From CAYVKM01 sp964452045 (GTDB lineage Bacteria > Calditrichota > Calditrichia > RBG-13-44-9): a stretch of 52,260 nucleotides of DNA. The DNA lies in NCBI GenBank assembly GCA_964452045.1, contig CAYVKM010000018.1, forward strand, positions 1-52,260, read 5' to 3'. Below are positions 42,840-51,222 of the stretch, in pieces (positions within the stretch are counted from its first letter, which is position 1; the number at the start of each line of letters is the position of its first letter). The notes beneath the pieces are model-generated. The model had not been told where the DNA came from, made no database searches, and saw only the letters and a program-made list of their open reading frames with translations. The position numbers and the translations under genes were made by a program.

Positions 42840-45800
42840 CTAATTTTGTGCTGATGATTCCTTATATAAGGATTCAAAATATTTTCGGATGAGTTCTTTA
42901 TATTCCTGCGAGTAACCCTCTTCCAGGGCTTCTAATAATTCTTTCCTTAACCAGTCTTCCTTTTGAATAAGATCCTTTTGTAATTCGGGTGGAGATTTCA
43001 CCAGTTGTTGTTTCTCATATTCGGCTTTTCTCTTTCTCGAATACTCCTTTTCCCGGATTGATTTTTGCGCATCTAAAAGCCTGGAGAGAATTCTTTCCTG
43101 CCGTTCTATCACTTTCCTGTCAATATTCTGTGCCTTTAATTCATTAATAACCGCATCCATTTCTCCTCCAAGTTCATTCAGTCGGCCCAGAACATCGCGT
43201 CTTTCTCCCATATCTCCAGTCATGTTTTCCAAAGATTTCCGGATCATTTCCTGTTGCGCGGCAAGGCGGGCAAGCGCATCAGGGGAAAGTTGCATCCCCC
43301 CATTCTGTGAATTCTGAAAAAGTGACAAACTTTCCTGGTTTAACTGGCCCTGTTGACCCGCCATTTGTTGTAGCTGCTGCATAAATTCCTGAAATCCAGA
43401 AGCAGAAGAAGATTGGGACATTCTGTTCTGACTTTCCTGTAGAGATAACAAAGCAGAATTAAAACCAGCCATCGCCCGGCGTTGTTCATTAGCAGCCTGA
43501 CTGGCATTTCTGTTTTCTAGGTGGTTGATCGAATTTTGCATGTTGTTCATGACATTTTCCATGATATTGTTCAATTGTGAGGAGACAAAAAATGTCTTCT
43601 TGGATAAGTCGATTAATTGTCCGATCAACTGTTGCGTATTGTCCTGAAGCTGCGATTGTTTCAGTGCAGCATCATTTATTTGAGGAGACGCTGAATTTAG
43701 TTTTTGCGTTTTACCCAGTATATCTTCCTGCTCGAAGGAAGTGGACAACATATCCTGAATCGATTTTTGCATTTCTTCGGAAATTTGCATCTGCTGCTGA
43801 GTAGTCATATTTTGACTGGCCATATTCAACATGCTCTGCAGGTTTTCCATCTGGGATTGAAGATCCTGACCTGATTTGGATGCATCGCTTTGCTGTGAAT
43901 TCATTAATTGGGACATCATCTTTTGAATATTTTCTCCCATCTGCTGTTTTTCCATGAAGGATTGAGCTTTATCCAACAACTCAGAAGACTCCCGCATAAG
44001 CTCCTGATAGTCTTTCCGGGCATCTTTAATTGATTCTTCCAGGTATTTTTCATTCTGGAAAATTTCACTTTCCCGGTTGGCTAAATTCTTGAAAGTTTCA
44101 TCATCCGGACTACGTTCTCCCAATTTTTCATTGGTTTGTTTTTGGTCTTCGGTCAGTTTCTCTGCCAGTTTAACCAAGGCGTCAAATTTCTGTTCTAGCT
44201 GAACCCGCTTCAAAAGCTCATATGTTCTTTCAATATTTTTTTCAAACTGCTCTACCGAAAATTGCATTCGCTCCAATGCCTGCTGAACCTGCTTCAGGTC
44301 AGCATTTTTCATCGCTTCCTGCAATTGTTGCATGGCTTCCTTTAGCTCGGGCGTAGCGATATCCTGCATCATTTTCTGTAATTCCATGTACTTTTCCACG
44401 GTCTCCGGACTTAGGAGATTTTTTTTATCAAAATTCTCGACGAAATCCTGTACTTTTTGTTGAACATCTGATAGCTTTTTTATCGCGGCATTTTGTTTTT
44501 CAATCTGCTTCTCTGTTTCCTGTTTATTTTCCCAATTTAACTTGGTTTCCTTTTGTAACTCGCGGTTAATATCCTCAAGTTTCTTTTTTATCTCGGAAGA
44601 ATTTTTTGATATCTCTTTGATATCCTGAAAATTCTCTTCCTGAGCTTTATCGCCTTTGGCCAGTATCTCCAGGAGTGAAGGCAACCTTATGGTATAGGTT
44701 TTCGTTACAAATGATTTGGGTCCACTGATAATATCATTATCCCAAACCTGTGCATAATAGTTAATATAATCATCCGGTATTAAATAAAAGGAAGTCAAAT
44801 CCCACTGGAATTCAGAGAATGCTTTTCCTTTATCTATTTTCTGTAAGGGTAATTTAATTTCAAATGTGCTGGTGTCCCCGGAGGAGGCAGCCCGAATAAC
44901 TTCTCCCCTTAAGCGGGCTTTGCTGAAACTAAAATCATCACGATATTCCACCAGTATCGGGGTAATCAATCGATCTTCCAAATCGATATCTTCTCCCGGA
45001 ATCCTAAACTCTGCATAGGGGTATTCATCCGGCAAAATGAAAATAGAGTATTCTACTGGATCATAGTTGCTCAGACTCTCATTATCCTGGATCTGGATAT
45101 GATAATTTTGTGTCCTGGTAATCTGAAATGAGCCCTCGGCAACATGTCCTTTTACGGATAATTCCTGGTTAGTGGAATCCGAAAAACTGATCTGGGCTCC
45201 GGAAAGTTGCCGATTGGATTCAACATGAAATTGAACGGCACTTCCTTTCAAAGCAGATATATTTCCTTCATCTGGAGATAAAAGTTGAGGGGATAGACCG
45301 GTATAGGATGGTGGGATTAACTTAATTTGCAGTCCCCGCACCATTGGTCTGTCTTTGACAATAATTGTGCCTTTTTCGGAAGAAGGCATCAGGTCTCTGA
45401 ATCGGGGATGATTCAATTCCCCAATAAAATAATATGTAAATGAATTTCGAACGTGATTGAGTTCATAACTGAACTGATTCGTCGAATTTAGTGAAAGGAG
45501 TAATCGATTCTGATCATTTTTTTGATCTGATTTGTCACTCTGGACTGAATCTTCAATCACGATATAAACATTTTCGGGTCTCAGACCCTGGTAACTGCCG
45601 GAAAGTGTAATGGAATCATTTTTCAGAACCGACATATTACCGGAACTATTAAGTAACGTGGTCGGCAGTTTTTCTATAATATTTTGCCAGGGAATAAAAA
45701 TTTTTTCCAGGGAAATCACTGTCTGAACCGGAAACAAAAGATAGAGAACAAAAATAACCAAACCGGAGACCAAGGTTGAATATAATCCGTAACCGAAGGC

Positions 45801-46265
45801 CGGTCGTATTGGCTTAATACCATGGACTGCCGGGTCTAATTTAGCAGACAATTGATCCAGTGCTTTTATTTTTAGGACCGATGAACCATGAGCGGATTTG
45901 TCCTGATTGATTTGTAAATAATTGGTCAGTAAATCTTTTATTGACTCATGGTTAATTCCATAAAGATTAGTTGTTTGGTAAAGTTTAGCAAATGATGGTG
46001 AAATGATTTCTCGAATATTCGGTACAATACGCAGGATAAAATAAATAAAAAACCAGGAGATCGAAGAAAAAAGAAAAATGAGTCGCAATAGTTGAGTAAC
46101 ATTGAACAGCAGATTTATACCTAAAAAAACCAAAATTGCCAGAAGAAATATAGAGAATATTTTTAATAAGTCTTTGACTATTACATCGAGAATCCGTCTC
46201 CGGTGAAGCCGGATTACTATATCGAAGATATTCTGATAAGTATTGATGGATTTATTATTGGACAT
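42840..46265 (-). CDS. DUF4175-family large membrane/coiled-coil protein
   Basis: The 1141-residue protein has membrane helices near the N terminus (about 35-90 and 165-185), a beta-rich middle part (about 200-530), and a long Gln/Glu/Met-rich coiled coil (about 540-1130). This is the DUF4175 layout known from Bacteroidota and alphaproteobacteria; its function is unknown, with envelope stress or assembly suggested by context only. ATG 46265 is preferred over a TTG 12 bases upstream. It follows the DUF4159 gene by 62 bp. Confidence 0.82.
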   Translation of the reverse strand: MSNNKSINTYQNIFDIVIRLHRRRILDVIVKDLLKIFSIFLLAILVFLGINLLFNVTQLLRLIFLFSSISWFFIYFILRIVPNIREIISPSFAKLYQTTNLYGINHESIKDLLTNYLQINQDKSAHGSSVLKIKALDQLSAKLDPAVHGIKPIRPAFGYGLYSTLVSGLVIFVLYLLFPVQTVISLEKIFIPWQNIIEKLPTTLLNSSGNMSVLKNDSITLSGSYQGLRPENVYIVIEDSVQSDKSDQKNDQNRLLLSLNSTNQFSYELNHVRNSFTYYFIGELNHPRFRDLMPSSEKGTIIVKDRPMVRGLQIKLIPPSYTGLSPQLLSPDEGNISALKGSAVQFHVESNRQLSGAQISFSDSTNQELSVKGHVAEGSFQITRTQNYHIQIQDNESLSNYDPVEYSIFILPDEYPYAEFRIPGEDIDLEDRLITPILVEYRDDFSFSKARLRGEVIRAASSGDTSTFEIKLPLQKIDKGKAFSEFQWDLTSFYLIPDDYINYYAQVWDNDIISGPKSFVTKTYTIRLPSLLEILAKGDKAQEENFQDIKEISKNSSEIKKKLEDINRELQKETKLNWENKQETEKQIEKQNAAIKKLSDVQQKVQDFVENFDKKNLLSPETVEKYMELQKMMQDIATPELKEAMQQLQEAMKNADLKQVQQALERMQFSVEQFEKNIERTYELLKRVQLEQKFDALVKLAEKLTEDQKQTNEKLGERSPDDETFKNLANRESEIFQNEKYLEESIKDARKDYQELMRESSELLDKAQSFMEKQQMGENIQKMMSQLMNSQQSDASKSGQDLQSQMENLQSMLNMASQNMTTQQQMQISEEMQKSIQDMLSTSFEQEDILGKTQKLNSASPQINDAALKQSQLQDNTQQLIGQLIDLSKKTFFVSSQLNNIMENVMNNMQNSINHLENRNASQAANEQRRAMAGFNSALLSLQESQNRMSQSSSASGFQEFMQQLQQMAGQQGQLNQESLSLFQNSQNGGMQLSPDALARLAAQQEMIRKSLENMTGDMGERRDVLGRLNELGGEMDAVINELKAQNIDRKVIERQERILSRLLDAQKSIREKEYSRKRKAEYEKQQLVKSPPELQKDLIQKEDWLRKELLEALEEGYSQEYKELIRKYFESLYKESSAQN

Positions 46266-46327
46266 TCTTATCTGCAATTTAGCATTAAAAATTCAATTGC
46301 TTTAGATTCTTTTTTTAACTTTCCTAT

Positions 46328-47005
46328 TTAATGAATCAATGCCCATAAAACAATGTTTGTTCCCATTTTCAGGGCACTATCCCGGATATTTGGTGGATCT
46401 CCATGAATATCCGGGTCTTCACAACCATCGCTGATATCCGTATTGAAGGAATAAAACGAAACCATTCTGCCTTCATAAAAAAGTGCTAATCCCTGAGGCG
46501 GACCGCCAGCATGCTTGTGTATTTTAGGCAAACCATTCGGGAATTGAAATTTTATGTGGTATATAGGATGCGAAAAAGGTAATTCCACCCACTTCAGACC
46601 TGGGAATACTTTATCCATCTCTCTTCGAAAGGAAGGATCCATGCCATAATCATCATCAGCCCAGAGGAAACCTCCACCGATTAAATATTGGCGGAGACGA
46701 AGCACTTCCTCTTCAGAAAATTTAATATTTCCATGGCCTGCTATATAGGCAATTGGATATTTAAAAAAATCCTTATCCGTTATCTCCAGCGCAATTTCTT
46801 TCTCTGCTGCGACAACATTTGTATTATTCCGCATATAGTTAAAAAGATTAACAAATGTGGTCCTGTTTCCATACCAGTCCCCACCTCCATCATATTTTAT
46901 CCGGGTAATTGTCACCGGTTCTTGAGCATAAGGGGCCGATAAAAATATAATCATGAGAAAAAAAACAAAATGAACAGGAGAACAAATCAGGTGGCTAATT
47001 TTCAT
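46328..47005 (-). CDS. Secreted DUF4159 protein
   Basis: The 225-residue protein has a signal peptide (about 1-27) and the DUF4159 domain: IKYDGGGDWYGNRTTFVNLF, the glutamine-amidotransferase-like core AYIAGHGNIKFSEEE, and GGFLWADDDYG. In other FCB genomes DUF4159 is found near MoxR/BatA-type genes; here it precedes DUF4175. The function is unknown. Confidence 0.85.
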   Translation of the reverse strand: MKISHLICSPVHFVFFLMIIFLSAPYAQEPVTITRIKYDGGGDWYGNRTTFVNLFNYMRNNTNVVAAEKEIALEITDKDFFKYPIAYIAGHGNIKFSEEEVLRLRQYLIGGGFLWADDDYGMDPSFRREMDKVFPGLKWVELPFSHPIYHIKFQFPNGLPKIHKHAGGPPQGLALFYEGRMVSFYSFNTDISDGCEDPDIHGDPPNIRDSALKMGTNIVLWALIH

Positions 47006-47040
47006 ATAAACTGAAATATCTAATAAAATTGTGTTTTAGT

Positions 47041-47106
47041 AAAATAAAAAAGGGAAATTTATCCTCGAACAGGGAGTTCATCAAAACTGTTCGGCACAAA
47101 TTTCCC
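47041..47106 (-). terminator. Nested-hairpin intrinsic terminator after the DUF456 gene
   Basis: On the minus strand an outer 9-bp stem (GGGAAATTT / AAATTTCCC) encloses an inner 7-bp stem (CGAACAG / CTGTTCG) and is followed directly by TTTTTTATTTT. It lies 20 bp after the stop and ends the barrel-RsbU-STAS-DUF456 operon. Confidence 0.85.
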
Positions 47107-47126
47107 GGGATTTTCAAAAAATACGT

Positions 47127-47627
47127 TTAGAAAAAGATTTTATTTGCTACAAGCACAACCATGGTTACCGAACCAATTGCTTTGATGGTTAATCCCCCGA
47201 CGCGACCGATAAGGGCACCAAAAGCGGCGTTTATGGATTCACGAATTGTTCGGCCTCGGATGATCTCGATACTCACAGTACCGACCACCACACCAATTAA
47301 ACCGCCAATGATTGCACCCATAACCGGGCTGAAAAAGAATCCGCTGATACCGCCACCAATTCCACCTAAAATTGCTGCTACGACGCCCAATTTAGAAGCA
47401 CCGTAACGCCGTGCACCAAATGCAATTATTAAGTACTCCAGCAGTTCGATAGCAACAGCGATAATAAATAACGTCAGGAGAAATGAAAATGATAATCGAT
47501 CCGACCCGGTAGCAATACTATACCAGACCGTATTGAGAAAAACGATAAAATTTCCGGGGATACTCAAAAAATTGGAAACGATACTGAAAACCAGAATTGC
47601 GCCGAAGAAAATTTGTAATACTTCCAT
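47127..47627 (-). CDS. DUF456-family membrane protein
   Basis: The 166-residue protein has about five hydrophobic segments, several glycine-rich (AAILGGIGGGISGFFFSPVMGAI). This fits DUF456 membrane proteins of unknown function. It follows the STAS gene by 29 bp and precedes a strong terminator, so it belongs to that operon. A role as membrane partner of the switch is possible but not shown. Confidence 0.78.
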   Translation of the reverse strand: MEVLQIFFGAILVFSIVSNFLSIPGNFIVFLNTVWYSIATGSDRLSFSFLLTLFIIAVAIELLEYLIIAFGARRYGASKLGVVAAILGGIGGGISGFFFSPVMGAIIGGLIGVVVGTVSIEIIRGRTIRESINAAFGALIGRVGGLTIKAIGSVTMVVLVANKIFF

Positions 47628-47656
47628 AAATTAAAAACCTCAAAAGCAAAAATCTG

Positions 47657-48418
47657 TTATAACAAATCAGATTCTGTAAAACGTTGCGAAAATTCCCTTC
47701 GAGCTTTTCGGCTGTTTAAACCAAGTTTATTTAGAATCGATCGGACACCAAACCATCCGACTTTGGAATATCCATACCTTCTGCTATTCAACACTTTGTT
47801 GATTCTATATGCTCCTACATCCGGGCTTTGCGCAACTATGTGTTTAATTTTATCCTCAATACTCGCTTTTTCCAAAGAAAAACCTGATTCTCCGTTTTTA
47901 CTGTCCTCAGATCCGGTAAGTTCCTCAAAAGTTTCTTCCTGTAACTCTGTAAAATCGGGTTTTTGAGGCGAAAACTGTCTTTCCTGCCCGGACATTCCCC
48001 CATGGGAACTCCTGGTTTCGGAAAACTCCTGTGCCACGGTAGTTGGTTCCGCCCGGTGTGCGGTTTCTTCAAATTTCCTCACCGCTTCTTCAACAGAGTC
48101 ATAAACATCTAAAATGTGGTGAAATTCCAGAAGCTCAAATATCTCATAAACGTCAGGAATCATACGCACCAATTTAAGATCCCCGTTGTGTTCCCGGATA
48201 GATTTAATCTCGCTGATAAAAATACCCCAGCCTGCAGAACTAATATAGTCCACATTTCCCAAATCAATGACAATACTATAACGATTCTGCTTTAATAAAC
48301 TCGTTAAGGCTCTTTCAACTTCTGAAGAGGTAGTGGTATCTATGAAACCTCCAACCTTGATCACGGAAACTTGATTATGATTTCCTCGAACCTCCGTCGA
48401 AACCTGAATGCCTTCCAT
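47657..48418 (-). CDS. STAS anti-sigma-antagonist fused to an HTH domain
   Basis: The 253-residue protein has a STAS domain (about 8-115) with the phosphorylatable Ser region VDYISSAGWGIF, a polar linker (116-185), and a C-terminal helical domain (186-253). This last part closely matches the C terminus of the RsbU-type protein encoded just upstream: both read SIE.K.K, RI..(M/V)LNS..YG, LN.RK.R..F.QR. The shared domain resembles the second HTH of IS3/IS481 transposases. Usual RsbV-like antagonists are about 110 residues with no extra domain. A DNA-binding role is an inference. Confidence 0.85.
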   Translation of the reverse strand: MEGIQVSTEVRGNHNQVSVIKVGGFIDTTTSSEVERALTSLLKQNRYSIVIDLGNVDYISSAGWGIFISEIKSIREHNGDLKLVRMIPDVYEIFELLEFHHILDVYDSVEEAVRKFEETAHRAEPTTVAQEFSETRSSHGGMSGQERQFSPQKPDFTELQEETFEELTGSEDSKNGESGFSLEKASIEDKIKHIVAQSPDVGAYRINKVLNSRRYGYSKVGWFGVRSILNKLGLNSRKARREFSQRFTESDLL

Positions 48419-48483
48419 TAAACCCCCCGGGCTTTTAGTCGTGGCAATTATACATTAAAATCAATTTATTAATACACATTTTA

Positions 48484-51180
48484 TTAATCAACTTCTCTTT
48501 CTTTTTTCTCAATTTCCTCGGTCAGATTTCTATTATCGACGGCAACATTGTTATCTAAAGAATTTCTTTCATCATTTCCATCCGGCATCTCCTCGGCCTC
48601 TTCCACCTTTCCCTTATCCTCATTATTATTGGAAGATTTACTGTTCCGGTTCCCCCGAACCGTTAAAATTTTCTCCTTGGCAGAGGTGCTGGAAACCGGG
48701 GCTTTAACCGTGAAAATATTGGGCACACTTTCCTGATCTTCCGAGCGGAATCCGACCATCACTTCTCCGTCCAGCGTTAACAAAGGTGTTCCCGGCGGTT
48801 TGAGACGACGCTTACCACCCCGCTGGACAAATCTTTCACGCTGTTTCCTGCGGTTTAATTTTGCTCTCTTCAGCTCCTCATAAATCAACCGTGCCGGAAC
48901 TTCCAAATTACCATATTTAGCGCTATTCAGCATATCACTGATTCTTTTGGGACCGTAGTCCGAATGTTCCCGAATAATATCGTAAAGTTTGGTTTTTACT
49001 TCGATGCTGAGATGTCTGAGGCCAATATTGGTATATCCATGCAGCATTTCCCGGAGATACTCCAATCCGCCGTCGTCGTAGATCTTTTTATACTTGTAGT
49101 AGGTGGAGGGTGATACGTCCATTTCTTTACAGGCCTGGGCAATGGTCATATCATCCTGACCGGCCAGTTCAAATAGATCTCTGAACATGTCCATCTTTAC
49201 GTCTACGGCTTCCATATTTTCCTTAACAGCCACCAGGGTGATATCATCATTTTGTTCGAAGCCACCGGTAAAGTTTAAAATATCCTCTTTTACCTTGTTT
49301 ACAAACTCCACCACATCCAAATCGCCATATTTTCGGATGGCGGCAAGAAATCTTTCGTCTCCGTATAATTCACGTTTGTGATTCATCGCTTCGGTAATTC
49401 CATCGGTATAGATAACAAGTATATCATCGGGGTGCAATCGAATCCGATCCGCTTTAATGGTATTACTGAACAGATTGATATCCGGCAGGGTAATTCCCAC
49501 CGGAAAACCAGGTGGGTTCAGATAAAATGTTTCCTTGGATTTACCGCGAAACAGGATCATGGGATTATGCCCTGCGCTGGCAAAAGAAATCATTCGCTCC
49601 CGGGAATCCAGAATAATGTAATATGCGGTTACAAACATCCCTTTGCGGATATCATCGGTGACGAACTCATTCACTTTGCTCAAGACTTCTGCCGGATTTT
49701 TATTACCCCGGGATTCCAGTCTAAGGGCGGTTCGGATCATGGTCATGACCATAGAACCCGGAACACCTTTACCAGAAACATCCGCTACGCAGACACCAAT
49801 GGTATGGTCATCCACTTCCACAAAATCCCACAAATCCCCACCCACTTCTTTAGCGGCCTGATAATAAGAAGTAATATCATAACCCACTACGTCCGGAAAA
49901 TCACTTGGCAATAGCATCTGCTGAATTTCCTGGGCAACCTGTAATTCCCGCTGGATCCGCTGCTGTTCCATTAAATTCGTCTGAGCTTCGCGAAATTTGG
50001 AGGTCATTTCGTTAAAGGCCTGGGCAATTTCTCCCAGCTCGTCGCTGGCATCGATATCCAGTTCGTCCTCGTCCACAGTACCATGGCCCACCTGCCTGAC
50101 CCAGTTTGCCAGTTTATGAAAGGGATCCATGATCAGGGTAATCAGGACAAAAGAACCGGCATAACCAAAAATCAGGATCACAAAGAGAACAACAATTAAA
50201 TTGATTCTGGAAATATATATTTTATGTTCTAAATAGGTTTTCCTCACCCACACCTGGGCATAACCCAGCGGCGGGGTATTACTACCCTGCAAGGTAATGG
50301 GGGTGATAAAGGCATATATGATGCTGTCCTTGCCAAAATCGTATTGATGCAACGCCACTGTTCCCAGTGAATCCATAAAATTGTTTTTATTCACCTCCAG
50401 GGGTGTTCCCAAAAGCTCCCGTTTAACCGGAAAAGTGGCCAGAGGACGAGACTGGTTATCTGTGATTAAAACCATGGAGAACATTTTTGGGCCGCTCTCA
50501 CGAATCGATTTGGCATTCTCAAACAGGGTGATATCCTTCGCTTCATTCAAGGGTTCCCAGGATATTTTGGCAAGATTTGCGCTGGCTGAAGTCGCATTGG
50601 AAAAAATCTGACTGGTATTATTTTCCCGGATCCGGGAATTGAATATGATAAATGAAACTATAACCACAAGAGTTAAAATAATTGAGGTAATCAGAGAAAA
50701 TTTGGCCCGCAGGGTAAATGTTTCCCACACCATCATGGGTCGTGCCCGTTCTACTCTTTCACGGGTCTTGGTCAGACGCAATTCATTTCCACGGCTGGTG
50801 ACATTATACTTAATGTCATCCATCAGTTTGCGCATCATAAAGATGCCCAAACCACCTTTTTTACCGATGGAGACATATTTATCCAGATCGGGATTCTGCA
50901 CCTGCCGGGGATCAAAACTTTTTCCGTTATCGACGATAACAATGGTCAAACTTAACCGGCGGACAATAGCCCGGACGGTAATCTCCCCGTTTTTAATATC
51001 CCGATAGCCATGCCGGATAATATTCGTACAGGCCTCATCGACAACCAGTTTAAAGGAATTGATAATTTTCTGGTTAAAATTGAAGCGCTTGCCGATCTGT
51101 TCAATAAAATCCCGGATTTGCCGCAGGTAGGGCATTTGCGCCGGGATTATTATTTCTTCTTTGACTACATTTTTAAACAT
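48484..51180 (-). CDS. RsbU-type phosphatase with RsbW-like ATPase and C-terminal HTH domains
   Basis: The 898-residue protein has an RsbW-like HATPase (about 1-145; DEACTNIIRHGY, DNGKSFDP, GGLGIFMM), a helix (about 160-180), a periplasmic part (about 185-320), a second helix (about 322-345), HAMP (345-395), and a SpoIIE/PP2C phosphatase (about 410-650; GGDLWDF, DVSGKGVPGSM, TDGITEA). Then come HTH-A (672-705; TIAQACKEMDVSPSTYYKYKKI) and HTH-B (725-787), followed by a charged low-complexity tail. Kinase-like and phosphatase domains in one protein are known, but the double HTH end is not usual. It precedes the STAS-HTH gene and likely acts on its Ser. Confidence 0.88.
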   Translation of the reverse strand: MFKNVVKEEIIIPAQMPYLRQIRDFIEQIGKRFNFNQKIINSFKLVVDEACTNIIRHGYRDIKNGEITVRAIVRRLSLTIVIVDNGKSFDPRQVQNPDLDKYVSIGKKGGLGIFMMRKLMDDIKYNVTSRGNELRLTKTRERVERARPMMVWETFTLRAKFSLITSIILTLVVIVSFIIFNSRIRENNTSQIFSNATSASANLAKISWEPLNEAKDITLFENAKSIRESGPKMFSMVLITDNQSRPLATFPVKRELLGTPLEVNKNNFMDSLGTVALHQYDFGKDSIIYAFITPITLQGSNTPPLGYAQVWVRKTYLEHKIYISRINLIVVLFVILIFGYAGSFVLITLIMDPFHKLANWVRQVGHGTVDEDELDIDASDELGEIAQAFNEMTSKFREAQTNLMEQQRIQRELQVAQEIQQMLLPSDFPDVVGYDITSYYQAAKEVGGDLWDFVEVDDHTIGVCVADVSGKGVPGSMVMTMIRTALRLESRGNKNPAEVLSKVNEFVTDDIRKGMFVTAYYIILDSRERMISFASAGHNPMILFRGKSKETFYLNPPGFPVGITLPDINLFSNTIKADRIRLHPDDILVIYTDGITEAMNHKRELYGDERFLAAIRKYGDLDVVEFVNKVKEDILNFTGGFEQNDDITLVAVKENMEAVDVKMDMFRDLFELAGQDDMTIAQACKEMDVSPSTYYKYKKIYDDGGLEYLREMLHGYTNIGLRHLSIEVKTKLYDIIREHSDYGPKRISDMLNSAKYGNLEVPARLIYEELKRAKLNRRKQRERFVQRGGKRRLKPPGTPLLTLDGEVMVGFRSEDQESVPNIFTVKAPVSSTSAKEKILTVRGNRNSKSSNNNEDKGKVEEAEEMPDGNDERNSLDNNVAVDNRNLTEEIEKKEREVD

Positions 51181-51222
51181 TATATAAAGACCATTTTCGC
51201 CGGACTAATATACAAAAATTTT

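Noticed and set aside
48880..49170. Transposase remnant at the C terminus of the RsbU-type gene
   Set aside because: The HTH region is in frame, has no inverted repeats or catalytic domain, and a matching domain is fused to the neighbouring STAS protein, so it is a stable domain rather than an insertion scar.
49378..51007. Long plus-strand frames opposite the RsbU-type gene
   Set aside because: Composition is the mirror of the real coding strand; no domain is visible.
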